A stretch of 64,000 nt of DNA from Streptomyces diastatochromogenes (GTDB lineage: Bacteria > Actinomycetota > Actinomycetes > Streptomycetales > Streptomycetaceae): positions 4,340,001 through 4,404,000 of the forward strand of contig JAPTYK010000001.1 of NCBI GenBank assembly GCA_026913215.1. Direction: 5' to 3'. This document shows positions 1 to 7,725 of this stretch, piece after piece (the stretch's first letter is position 1; each line of letters begins with the position of its first letter). A program made the position numbers and the translations under genes. Under the pieces are notes generated by a model, which searched no databases, was not told where the DNA came from, and saw only the letters and a program-made list of their open reading frames with translations.

Positions 1-195
1 GTCGGGGGCGGCTGGGGCGCGTACGACCAGCTCGTCGTCGCCGGAGACCTCACCGACGACGGCAAGGCGGACGCGGTGGCCCGCGACCGGGCCGGGATCC
101 TGTGGCTGTACCGGGGTACGGGCAACGCGGGCGCGCCGTTCGCGACGCGGACGAAGGTCGGCGGCGGGTGGAGCGCGTACGACCGGCTGTTCTGA
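1..195 (+). CDS. C-terminal end of a VCBS/FG-GAP repeat protein (partial)
   Basis: Frame 1 is open from the first base of the window to a TGA at 193-195, giving 64 residues with no start. The segment DLTDDGKADAVARD followed by LWLYRGTG is the calcium-loop plus beta-strand pattern of FG-GAP/VCBS repeats, found at the C-terminus of many secreted Streptomyces hydrolases. WGAYDQLV and WSAYDRLF bracket one complete repeat, and the protein stops just after it. The catalytic domain, if any, lies upstream of the window. The repeat family is clear but the protein's function cannot be told. Confidence 0.8.
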   Translation, partial: VGGGWGAYDQLVVAGDLTDDGKADAVARDRAGILWLYRGTGNAGAPFATRTKVGGGWSAYDRLF

Positions 196-219
196 CGGGG
201 GTGGGGGAGGCTCCGCGCT

Positions 220-678
220 TCACCCGGCCTGTTGTTCTCGCCGCCCCTGCTGGTCCTGTTGCCCCTGCTGTTCCTGTCGCTCCTGTTGCGCCTGCCTCGC
301 CTGTCCCTCCTGTCGCTCCTGTCGTTCCTGCCTCTCCTGTCGTTCCTGTGCGGCCATGACCTCGTCGCCGTGCTCGAAGGCCCAGGCACCGAACGCGTCG
401 ATCGGGTCGAGCAACGTCCTTCCCAGGACGGTGAGTTCGTACTCGACGCGGGGTGGGGCCTCGGCGTAGGCGCGTCGGGTCACCAGGCCGTTGAACTCCA
501 GTCGCCGCAGGGTCTCGGTCAGGACCTTGGGGCGGATTCCGCCGATGCGGGTGCGGAGTTCGCCGGGGCGGGCGGGGCCGTCGCGCAGGGCCCAGATCAG
601 CACGGCGTTCCAGGTGTTGGAGAGGAGGTCGAAGGCGAGCCGGGCGCGGCAGTCGGCGAGATAGGCGTCGGTCGTCAC
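220..678 (-). CDS. HxlR-family transcriptional regulator with Q/E/R repeat tail
   Basis: A 152-residue protein with the HxlR winged helix: DLLSNTWNAVLIWALRDGP, then PGELRTRIGGI (recognition region) and VLTETLRRLEFNGLV, followed by the beta wing RVEYELTVLGRTLL. A GTG start at 678 is chosen because the conserved domain begins about 10 residues later; no ATG is available in frame. It is divergent from the oxidoreductase at 763, the usual HxlR arrangement in which the regulator controls its neighbour. The oddity is the last 45 residues, a low-complexity run of QERQ/QEQQ units encoded by 9- and 15-bp DNA repeats at 230-350 that is not part of the family. The frame is unbroken. Confidence 0.85.
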   Translation of the reverse strand: MTTDAYLADCRARLAFDLLSNTWNAVLIWALRDGPARPGELRTRIGGIRPKVLTETLRRLEFNGLVTRRAYAEAPPRVEYELTVLGRTLLDPIDAFGAWAFEHGDEVMAAQERQERQERQERQEGQARQAQQERQEQQGQQDQQGRREQQAG

Positions 679-762
679 GTACCGAATGGTGCCTGATGGG
701 CTTCCTACTGTCGTTCCGAAAGCCGCGAACAGCGGAGGCTTCGGGAGGGGCGGGACGGAACG

Positions 763-1545
763 ATGAAGATCGGCGTACTGGGCACGGGAAACATGGCGGA
801 CGCCCTGGGCACGCACTGGGTGCGGGCCGGACACGAGGTGTTCGTCGGGGGCCGGGACGAGGGAAGGCCGGGGAGCTCGCGAAGCGGATCGGGGGCGGGG
901 CGGGGGCGGTGCCGAGGCTGGGGTCGGGGCTGGGGTCGGTGGCGGTGCCGGTGGCAGGGCCGGGGCCGGGGTCGGGGTCGGGGTCGGTGGCAGGGACGGG
1001 GCCGGGGTCGGTGTCGGGGGCGGGGCAGTGGTCGGGTACGGGAGTCTGGAGGCGGCGGCCCGCTTCGGTGAGGTGGTGCTCGTCGCGCTGCCGTACGGCG
1101 CGGGCGCGGACGTCGTCGGGGCGCTGCGGGCGGAGCTGGACGGGAAGGTCCTGCTCGACTGCTCCAACCCCGTCGGACCCGGCTTCCTGCTCCTCACGGA
1201 AGGCGGGCCCTCGGCCGCCCGGCGCCTCGCCGGGGCCGCCCCGGGCGCCCACGTCGTCAAGGCCTTCAACCTCTGCCACGAGGACGTGTGGCGCATGGCC
1301 CCGCCCGTCTTCGACGGCCGCCCCCTGGCCGTCCCGGTCTGCGGCGACGACGACACGGCCCTCGTACGCGTACGGGAACTGGTACGGGACGCCGGCTGCG
1401 AGCCGGTCTCCGGGGCGGCCTCGAACGCGCCGGGCTCCTTGAGGCCACCGCCGCGCTGTACATCGGGCTCTGGGTGGGCGAACAGACCGATGTCCAGACG
1501 ATCGCGCCGCCGCTGGCGTACGCCACGGGGCCGGCGGGCGGGTGA
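763..1545 (+). CDS. NADPH-binding F420-reductase-like oxidoreductase, frame-broken
   Basis: The N-terminus MKIGVLGTGNMADAL is a Rossmann dinucleotide-binding loop (GxGxxA-like). Later segments VVLVALPYGAGADVV, LLDCSNPVGP and VVKAFNLCHEDVW fit the NADP-dependent F420 oxidoreductase/ProC-like family. Reading the whole protein needs three steps of minus one base, near 865, near 1025 and near 1430; the C-terminus is the frame ending in a TGA at 1543-1545. Between about 890 and 1025 there is a Gly/Pro/Ser-repeat insertion where family members have a short loop. It is divergent from the HxlR regulator. Either three sequencing deletions or a decayed gene; the regular minus-one pattern favours the former. 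Confidence 0.7.
885..1032 (+). repeat. G-run tandem repeat inside the oxidoreductase gene
   Basis: The stretch is made of GGGGC/GGGGTC units, with at least eight runs of four G spaced by one or two bases near 957-1022. In the likely frame it encodes alternating Gly-Pro and Gly-Ser. It interrupts a conserved Rossmann protein and is a strong candidate for G-quadruplex formation, polymerase slippage and base-calling error. Confidence 0.75.
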
Positions 1546-2345
1546 GTCTCCTCGCGCGGCGGGCGCGTGAAACGCGGGCCGGGCCGGGCCACACCGGGTG
1601 ACCCCGCTTCGCGGGCTTCTGGTGCGGCCGCCCTCTTTCCGAGAGTCGCACCTTCCGGCGCCGCGTCAAGGGCGCTCCTCCGTCGCGTCGGCTACGCCGA
1701 TTCCGCTCCGCTCCACCCTTGACCCGACACCTCCAGGCGCGAAAGACCTCTCGGAGGGCGGCCCGGGGGGACGGGTCCACGCGGGGGCGCCGATCCGCGT
1801 CCCGCCGTGGGCGGGTGAACGGTCTCGGGTCTCGGGTCTGGGGTCTCGGGTCTCGGGGTGGGGCTGCGAGGCCGGGCGGGGAGGTCGTGCGGGGAGGCCG
1901 GGCGGCGAGGTCGGGTGGGAGGCCGTGCGGCAAGGTCGGGTGGGGAGGTCGGGCATCGGCCGGGCGAGGTCGGCCGGGCGAGGTCGGGCGGGAGGCCGTG
2001 CGGCGAGGTTGGGCGGCGAGGCCGGGCATCGGCCGGGCGGGGGCGGCCGTGCGGGCCGGTGGGTGGGGGCTTGGTTCGTGGCGGGGGTGGGTGGGGCCGG
2101 TTCTGTGGGTGGGGGCGGGCGGTCGTTGAAGGGGGCGGTCCGGGTCGGCTCAGCGGATTGCGGCCGCCGGTTGGCCGGGGCTCAGGCCCCGCTGGTCATT
2201 CCCGGTGGGGGGCGCGGGCACCGTCGGGGAGCTTGGCTGTGAGGGCGTCCGCGTACTCGATCGGCGGCTGCTGTTCCGGTCGGTCGCGGAGCGTCGAAGA
2301 GGCTCCTGGCGTGGAGTTCAGGGGGGCACCGGAGGGGAGCCGGGC
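1546..2345. repeat. 800-base gene-free stretch with G-rich direct repeats
   Basis: I see no convincing gene here. From about 1805 to 2060 the plus strand is built from variants of GGGAGGTCGGGCGGGAGGCC and, before that, GGTCTCGGGTCT. All six frames give only Arg/Gly/Pro-rich shadows with no recognisable domain. The repeats are imperfect and vary from 7 to 24 bases, so this looks like slippage-amplified intergenic DNA between the oxidoreductase and the small protein at 2346. Confidence 0.6.
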
Positions 2346-2598
2346 ATGATCTTCGTTCTCCAAGGCCGCTCCCGAGCTTTCGGACCTCGCGCAGAGCACG
2401 GGCGTCGAGCTCGTGGCCGGGCCCTTCGTGAACCGGCGGCACATGATCGTCGTGGTGGTGCGCGCCGACGAGGCCGAGAGTGTCGACCGCTTCCTGCGCG
2501 AGTCGCACTTCGATCAGTTCAACGTCGCTGATGTGATCCCCTCGTTGCCGCTGGAGGAAGGTCTCGGCGAGATCCAGTCGGCGGCGCCGATCTTCTAG
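2346..2598 (+). CDS. small unrecognised protein, one frame break
   Basis: An ATG at 2346 follows a good ribosome site (GGAGGGG, 2332-2338). After about six codons the sense continues in the next frame: KAAPELSDLAQSTGVELV, then VNRRHMIVVVVRADEAESVD and a C-terminus IQSAAPIF with a TAG at 2596-2598. The roughly 83-residue product has alternating strand/helix character and could be a YCII/GYD-like small alpha-beta protein, but I do not recognise the family. The change of frame near 2360 needs one extra or two missing bases. The codon bias supports a real gene. Confidence 0.5.
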
Positions 2599-2737
2599 TG
2601 GGGTGTCTGAACGGCGACCGGTACCCGGTCGGACGGCCCGAGTTGGTCGAGCCGTCGGCGGAGTGCCTCGCTGTCGGCTGAGGGGTGGCCTTTGGGTGTT
2701 GGCCCGTTCTGGCTTGCCCGGTCGCCGCGGAGGGGCG

Positions 2738-3589
2738 TCATGGCTCGTTGACGATCTCGCGGGCCATTGCGACCAGGGCGGATGTCGCCGGGTGGGGAAG
2801 GCGTCGCGCCAGGCAAGGACGACCGGGAGCGGGGTGCGTCGGGGAGGGGCGGTAGGTGACGCCCGGGTGGGGGTGGAGGGCGGCGGTGGAGGCGGAGGAG
2901 ACGCCGATGCCGCGGCCGGCGGCGATGGCGGTGAGCCAGTCGTCGGTGTTGGCGACGGTGAGGGTGGCGGCGGGGCGGGCGGTGGGGGCCAGAGGGCGAG
3001 GGTGGTGGTGCCGGAGACGGTGTTGAGGACGACCGTCTCGGTGGCGAGGGCGCCGAGGGTGAGGTGCGGGCGGTCCGCGAGCGGGCTGTCGGCGGGGAGG
3101 GCGGCCACGCGTTCCTCGGTGGTGAGTTCCGCCGTGACCAGGCCGGGCGCTTCGACCGCCCCGCGCAGCAGCGCCGCGTCGACCTCGCCGCGGGCGAGGC
3201 CGGCGGTGCGGTCGTCGATGCGGAGCAGTTCGAGCGGGGTGTCCGGATGGGCGCGCTGCCAGCGGCGGAGCAGGGAGTGGTGTACCGGCCGAAGGCCGAC
3301 CAGGCGTGCCCGAGGCGCAGGGGCGGTGGCGCAGCCGGGCCGGGTCGACGGCGGCGTCGAAGGCGGCGAGTGCGGCGGCCGCCCGGTCCTGGAAGGCGCG
3401 GCCTTCGGCGGTGAGGGCGAGGTGGTGGGTGGAGCGGTCGACGAGGCGGGCGCCGAGGTGCTGCTCCAGGGCGGCGAGGGTGCGGGAGACGGCGGGCTGG
3501 GTGAGGTGGAGCCGGGCGGCCGCCCTGGTGAGGCTGGTTTCCTCGGCGATGGCGAGGAAGCAGCGGAGGTGGCGCAGCTCGATGCTCAT
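2738..3589 (-). CDS. LysR-family transcriptional regulator, frame-broken
   Basis: The start is an ATG at 3589. MSIELRHLRCFLAIAEETSL followed by TRAAARLHLTQPAVSRTLAA is a textbook LysR helix-turn-helix, and the linker reads GARLVDRSTHHLALTAEG. The effector domain continues in the other frames: LRLGHAWSAFGRYTTPLLR, GALATETVVLNTVSGTTTLA, LTVANTDDWLTAIAAGRGIG, and the last residues LVAMAREIVNEP. At least three single-base breaks, near 3300, 3100 and 2830, are needed. It is divergent from the exporter at 3758, which it may control. Length after repair is about 285 residues, normal for LysR. Confidence 0.8.
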   Translation of the reverse strand: MSIELRHLRCFLAIAEETSLTRAAARLHLTQPAVSRTLAALEQHLGARLVDRSTHHLALTAEGRAFQDRAAAALAAFDAAVDPARLRHRPCASGTPGRPSAGTPLPAPPLAARPSGHPARTAPHRRPHRRPRPRRGRRGAAARGGRSARPGHGGTHHRGTRGRPPRRQPARGPPAPHPRRPRHRDGRPQHRLRHHHPRPLAPTARPAATLTVANTDDWLTAIAAGRGIGVSSASTAALHPHPGVTYRPSPTHPAPGRPCLARRLPHPATSALVAMAREIVNEP

Positions 3590-3700
3590 GCGTCCGGAGC
3601 ATAACCGCAGGGCAATCGGCATTTCCGGTGCCGCGCGGGGGCTCGTAGCGTGAGGTGTGGTGGGGAGGGAATCCCGGCTGCGGGCCGGACGGGGGTGCAT

Positions 3701-3732
3701 TATTCTGGACTGTGAGTCCACTTCAGTGGACT
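3701..3732 (+). promoter_or_regulatory. nested palindromes over a likely promoter of the EamA gene
   Basis: TGGACT-GTG-AGTCCA (3706-3720) overlaps AGTCCACT-TC-AGTGGACT (3715-3732), so the same half-site occurs three times in alternating orientation. TATTCT at 3701-3706 resembles a -10 element. The location, 26 bases before the likely GTG of the exporter and 112 bases from the LysR start, fits an operator for one or both genes. The binding protein is unknown. Confidence 0.6.
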
Positions 3733-3757
3733 GATGTGGGTGAGTGAGGAGCCGTCG

Positions 3758-4864
3758 GTGGACAGTCAGGTCAAGGAGGCGGCTCCGGCGCGGCGCCCGC
3801 CGCCGGGCCTCGGGCGGCCGCCCCGGCGCGGCCGGAGGGGCCGGATCGCAGTCGACCGGATCGCAGATGACTGGATCGCAGTCGACCGGGTCCCAGTCGG
3901 CCGGATCGCAGATGACTGGATCCCAGTCGGCCGGGTCCCAGTCGGCCGGATCGCAGGTGGCTGGGTCCCAGGCGACCGGATCCCGGTCGGCCGGATCCCT
4001 GGTCCGGTCCGTGTCCGGGCATCGGTTCGCGCCCGTCGCGCTCGTCGTCGCCGGTGGGCTGTCCGTGCAGTTCGGGTCCGCCGTTGCCGTGCTCCTGATG
4101 CCCGCGCGGGCGCGCTCGGGGTCGTCACCCTGCGGCTCGTGCTCGCCGCCGCCGTCCTGCTGATCGTCTGCCGCCCAAGGTCCGCGGCTACGGCCGCGCC
4201 GACTGGGGGACGATCGCCGCCTTCGGCGCGGCCATGTCGGGCATGAACATCCTCTTCTACCTGTCGGTCGACCGGATCCCGCTGGGCGTCGCCGTGACCC
4301 TGGAGGTCCTCGGCCCGCTGATCCTCTCGGTCGTCGCCTCCCGCCGCCTCGTCAACCTCCTGTGGGCCGGGCTCGCCCTCGGCGGCGTCGTCCTCCTCGG
4401 GGCGGCGGCTTCGGCGGCTCGACCCGCTCGGCGCGGGCTTCGCGCTCGCGGCGGGCGCGATGTGGGCGGCGTACATCGTCTTCAGCGCGCGCACGGGCCG
4501 CCGCTTCCCGCAGGCCGACGGGCTCGCGCTCGCGATGGCCTTCGGGGCCGTCCTCAGCCTGCCGTTCGGCATCGTGGAGGCGGGCGACAGGCTCCTCGTG
4601 CCGTCGACGATCGGCCTGGGCCTCGTCGTCGCCCTGATGTCCTCGGTCCTCCCGTACACCCTGGAACTCCTCGCCCTCCGCCGCCTCCCCGCCCCCACCT
4701 TCGCCATCCTGATGAGCCTGGAACCGGCCATCGCCGCGACCGCCGGCTTCCTCGTCCTCAGCCAGGCCCTCTCCCCGACCGACGCCCTCGCCATCGCCCT
4801 CGTCATCGGCGCGAGCATGGGCGCGGTCCGCACCCAGGCGCGCCGCCGGGACGAGAAGGTCTAA
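3758..4864 (+). CDS. EamA/DMT-family exporter (RhtA-like) with repeat-rich N-terminus, frame-broken
   Basis: The likely start is GTG 3758, with AGGAG at 3747-3751. After about 25 residues comes a run of five-residue SQSTG/SQSAG units, then the membrane protein: APVALVVAGGLSVQFGSAVA, LGVVTLRLVLAAAVLLIV, MNILFYLSVDRIPLGVAVTL, AGAMWAAYIVFSARTGRR, LLALRRLPAPTFAILMSLEP. These are two EamA repeats with about ten membrane helices, closest in feel to RhtA threonine/homoserine exporters. Frame breaks lie near 3840, 4105, 4180, 4398 and 4420; the last two are repaired by adding one G each. It is divergent from LysR. The substrate is unknown. Confidence 0.75.
3841..4004 (+). repeat. 15-bp tandem repeat coding SQ(S/M)(T/A)G units
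   Basis: About eleven copies of a 15-bp unit close to ACCGGATCGCAGTCG lie head to tail, preserving one frame and encoding a flexible Ser/Gln/Thr/Gly pentapeptide repeat just before the first membrane helix of the exporter. Members of the EamA family normally start directly with a helix, so this is an added cytoplasmic extension or an upstream repeat read through. Confidence 0.75.
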
Positions 4865-4878
4865 CCCCTTCCGCGCCC

Positions 4879-5190
4879 GATCGTCGAACCGAGGGCGCCC
4901 CTGGACTCCGTGCCTGACCGCCGGACCGGGGCGCCCTTTGGGTTCCGCGCCGGATCGCCGGGCCGGGGGCGCCCTTCGAGTTCCGCGCCGGATCGCCGGG
5001 CCGGGAGGCGTCCTTCGAGTTCCGCGCCCGACCGCCGGGCCGAGGGGCGCCCCTGACTCCATGCCGGATCGCCGGACTGAGGGGCTCCCCCGACTCCATG
5101 CCTGACCGCCAGGCTGAGGGGCCCCTGACTCCATGCCCGACCGCCAGGCCGAGGGCGCCCCGGACTCCGTCCCCGACCGCCGGACCAGGG
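4879..5190. repeat. 37-bp tandem repeat array, about nine units
   Basis: The core GA(T/C)CGCCGG recurs at 4916, 4953, 4991, 5030, 5067, 5104, 5139 and 5175, with a weaker first copy at 4879. Spacing is 35-39 bases, mostly 37. Each unit also has GGCGCCC and a GACTCCATGCC-type segment. As 37 is not a multiple of three and units vary in length, no continuous protein repeat is expected; frames through it are low-complexity. There are no unique spacers, so it is not CRISPR. The whole 4865-5313 interval holds no gene that I can support. Confidence 0.8.
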
Positions 5191-5313
5191 GCGTCCCCCG
5201 GGCCCCGCGCCTGACCCGATCCTGTCGATCCGTGGCCCTCGGGCTGTTGAGGGGTGGGGCGGGGAAGTCGATCATGGAGGGGTTCTCAGTCGTACGAAGA
5301 GGGGGAGCCGACC

Positions 5314-5496
5314 GTGGCCCTGGAGATGCGTGACCGGTGTGAGCGCTGCGAGACGGCGGTTCTGGCGGCGGAGGGGCCAGCGCGGATCTGCTCGTACGAG
5401 TGCAGTTACTGCGTGCCCTGTGCGGAGGCGATGGAGGACGTCTGTCCCAACTGCGGCGGGGAGCTCGTTGCCCGTCCGAGGCGCGTCCGGGGTTAG
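5314..5496 (+). CDS. DUF1272 zinc-ribbon protein
   Basis: A 60-residue protein starting at GTG 5314, seven bases after GAGGGGGA. ALEMRDRCERCETAVL, ICSYECSYCVPCAE and CPNCGGELVARP match the DUF1272 family; six cysteines in three CxxC pairs should hold one or two zinc ions. The family is small, cytoplasmic and of unknown function, though it is often near redox or regulatory genes. The frame is intact. The lipoprotein gene begins eight bases after its stop, so the two may be co-transcribed. Confidence 0.85.
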   Translation: MALEMRDRCERCETAVLAAEGPARICSYECSYCVPCAEAMEDVCPNCGGELVARPRRVRG

Positions 5497-5503
5497 GGGC
5501 GCC

Positions 5504-5859
5504 GTGCGGAGGGGAGTCGTGCGCTGGGCGTGGTGTTCGCGGCCGTCGTGCTGGGCGGTTGCTCGTCGTCCGGCGCCGGGGAGACGGAGGCGTACTGGCA
5601 GGACTACTGCACCCGACTGGGGGCCTGGCAGGAGGCGAGGAACTCCGGGGACCTCCTGCTGGGGGAGGCGGGTGGCGCCGGGGGGCTCGCCCCGGCGGTG
5701 ATCTCTGCCGCCGAGGTGCTCGACCGGGAGGGGCGGGGTGAGGATGCCGCCCGCGTCCTCGACGACACGGCCGCCGCGGTCACGGATGCGGATCCGGTGG
5801 CCGAGGGGCGTGTCGTGTCCTCCTGTGACCGGGCCGGTTTCGAGGGCCTCATGAAGTAG
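5504..5859 (+). CDS. small lipoprotein of unknown function
   Basis: A GTG at 5504 opens VRRGVVRWA; after one missing base near 5528 the sequence continues VVFAAVVLGGCSSSG, giving a short basic n-region, a hydrophobic core and a lipobox ending LGGC. The mature part of about 95 residues contains YWQDYCTRLGAWQEARNS and ends SSCDRAGFEGLMK; the two later cysteines could form a disulfide outside the membrane. I do not recognise a domain. If the break is ignored, the frame still opens at GTG 5530 with a shortened signal peptide. It follows the DUF1272 gene closely. Confidence 0.65.
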
Positions 5860-5997
5860 GCGCGCCCGCCAGGGCGCGGGTGCGCTCGCCGGAGGGCCGG
5901 GATCCGTATGTGCGGGGGTCCTTAGGGGCTTCGGGTATCGCCGCAGGTCGGCCGGGGGTGCGGCCCGGCCGTCCATCAGTGTCGCTGATGATAGTTG

Positions 5998-6018
5998 ATA
6001 CCTTCGCGAAGGTTTTTA
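5998..6018 (+). promoter_or_regulatory. ARE-like palindromic box 1, upstream of the decarboxylase
   Basis: ATACCTTCGCGAAGGTTTTT contains a perfect 14-base palindrome, ACCTTCGCGAAGGT (6000-6013). A possible -10, GATAGT, lies at 5990-5995, so the box would cover the transcription start, which suits repression. It shares ATACCTTC with the boxes at 11238-11261 and 14790-14815 and resembles, from memory, the autoregulator response elements of butyrolactone and methylenomycin-furan receptors. Confidence 0.7.
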
Positions 6019-6030
6019 TTTCATGGGTCC

Positions 6031-7578
6031 ATGACCGCATCCACCAGCTCCACTCCGGAGCCGGCAGCACTGCCGGCTCGTCCCGGGGCCTACCCGGACG
6101 GCAGGACCCCCCTCGCTGACGCCGTGCTCGCAGTCGCCCGACGTGACATCGCCACGTTCCACGCGCTGCCGCTCTCGCACGGCCGGTCTATCCGCGACTC
6201 CCACATGAGGGAGACCTACGAGGCGCTCTTCGGCGTCGCGCAGCTCGCGGCCGACGTGTCGTACAGCGGCACGATGCTCGATTCCTTCTTCCGGCCCCGG
6301 GGCCCGCTCCGGGAGGCGCAGCGCCTCGCGGCGCGCAGCTTCGGGGCCGACGCCACCTACTTCCTCTCGGCCGGTACGAGCACCGCGAACCGGGTCGCCC
6401 TGACCGCGCTGACCCAGCCCGGCTCCCGGGTCCTCGCGGACCGCTCCTGCCACCAGTCGGTGCACTTCGCGCTGAACTCGCTCGGCGTCCAGGTCGCGTA
6501 CGCACCGATGCAGCGCTGCTGCGACGGCTGCCCCCGGACGTACGCGGACCTGCCCCGGCTGCTTGAGATGTTCCGCGTCGCGGCGGCCGAGGGGCGGCCC
6601 TTCGACACCGTCGTCCTCTCCGCCGTGTCCTACGACGGCGTCCGGTACGACCTGCCGACCGTCCTCGCCGAGCTCGCCGCCGTCCACCCGACCGTCTCGG
6701 TCCTGGTCGACGAGGCCTGGGGCGCCGCGCACCGCTTCCACCCCCGGCTGCGCCCGCTCACCGCGCTGCACGCCGTCGAGACGCTGCGCGCCGCCGACCC
6801 CCGGCTCGCCCTGAACGTGGCCGTCACCCACTCCGCGCACAAGTCGATGTCCGCGCTCCGCCAGGGTTCCTATCTGCACCTGATCGGCGACGGCGAGGCC
6901 CAGGAGCGCACCGCGCAGGCCCTCTTCCAGCACCACACCACCTCGCCCAGCTGGCCCGTGCTCGCCAGCCTGGACCTGGCCCGGCTCCAGGCCGAGACCG
7001 AGGGCGAGGCGCTCCTCGGCCGCTCCCTCAAGCTCGCCAGCACCCTGCGCGTCGAGCTCGCCACCGACCCGCGGCTCTCCGCGTACCGCCCGCTCGGGCC
7101 CGACGGCCACCTCACCGACGCCGCGCAGCTCGTCAGCGACGACCCCACCCGGGTCCTCGTCGACATCAGCGCCCTCGGCATCACGGCCGCCGACTTCCGC
7201 CGGATGCTCTTCGACGAGTACGCGCTGTACGTGGCGCGGGAGAGCGGCGACGCGGTCCTCTTCCACATCCACATCGGTGTGGACGAGGGCACCCTGCTGC
7301 GCCTGCTCGACGCCCTGCGGACCATCCAGCGCACCTACCGGAGCGCCTCCGCGGCCCTGTCCACGGGCACCTCCGAGCACTTCATCATCGCCTACCCGCC
7401 CGGCATCCCCATCACGGTGCCCGGCGAGAAGCTCTGCGAGCGGACGCTCAGTCAGATCGACGAGCTGCGCTCCAGCGGCTGCGAGATCTACACGCTGCGG
7501 AACCCGACGGTCTCCCCCCGGGAGCTCGCCGTCCAGGCCGCCGCCACCGGCTCCGTGCCGCCACCGCCGACCACCTGA
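6031..7578 (+). CDS. PLP-dependent Orn/Lys/Arg-type decarboxylase (fold type I)
   Basis: The 515-residue protein from ATG 6031 has the fold-type-I layout of the Orn/Lys/Arg decarboxylase family. FLSAGTSTANRVAL is the cofactor phosphate loop, VDEAWGAAHRF carries the Asp that contacts the pyridine nitrogen, and VTHSAHKSMSALRQGSYLH supplies the Schiff-base lysine. The C-terminal domain has YPPGIPITVPGE, typical of this family. The substrate is presumably an amino acid, giving an amine; which one cannot be told. No clear ribosome site precedes the ATG. It heads a run with the ligase (7726) and exporter (9465), behind ARE-like box 1. One or two missing bases near the end may hide a longer C-terminus reaching 7693. 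Confidence 0.85.
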   Translation: MTASTSSTPEPAALPARPGAYPDGRTPLADAVLAVARRDIATFHALPLSHGRSIRDSHMRETYEALFGVAQLAADVSYSGTMLDSFFRPRGPLREAQRLAARSFGADATYFLSAGTSTANRVALTALTQPGSRVLADRSCHQSVHFALNSLGVQVAYAPMQRCCDGCPRTYADLPRLLEMFRVAAAEGRPFDTVVLSAVSYDGVRYDLPTVLAELAAVHPTVSVLVDEAWGAAHRFHPRLRPLTALHAVETLRAADPRLALNVAVTHSAHKSMSALRQGSYLHLIGDGEAQERTAQALFQHHTTSPSWPVLASLDLARLQAETEGEALLGRSLKLASTLRVELATDPRLSAYRPLGPDGHLTDAAQLVSDDPTRVLVDISALGITAADFRRMLFDEYALYVARESGDAVLFHIHIGVDEGTLLRLLDALRTIQRTYRSASAALSTGTSEHFIIAYPPGIPITVPGEKLCERTLSQIDELRSSGCEIYTLRNPTVSPRELAVQAAATGSVPPPPTT

Positions 7579-7693
7579 CCGTCGAGAAGCGCACCACCCA
7601 GCAGCTCGCCGGGGCGGCCGCAGCCATCGGTGCCGCCGGGACCACCGCGCCACCGTCAGCGCCGTCGCGGCGACCGCCGTCGCCACCAGCTGA
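7575..7693 (+). other. coding-like segment between decarboxylase and ligase
   Basis: From just before the decarboxylase stop, another frame reads TADHLTVEKRTTQQLAGAAA and on to GAAGT; with one missing base near 7642 it continues TVSAVAATAVATS to a TGA at 7691-7693, 32 bases before the ligase ATG. It is either the true C-terminus of the decarboxylase, hidden by base-calling errors (about 554 residues in total), or a small separate peptide of about 39 residues with no normal start codon. The Ala/Thr-rich composition and the operon spacing argue that the segment is translated. Confidence 0.4.
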
Positions 7694-7725
7694 TCCGCCA
7701 CACCGACTTCGAGGAGAACACCTCC

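Noticed and set aside
4879..5190. Possible CRISPR array
   Set aside because: Units follow each other directly with no unique spacers, vary from 35 to 39 bases, and no cas gene is near. The same holds for 13680-14085.
4352..5275. A minus-strand repeat protein over the 37-bp array
   Set aside because: The unit is not a multiple of three and varies in length, so frame would be lost between strains, and the rest of the frame is antisense to the exporter.
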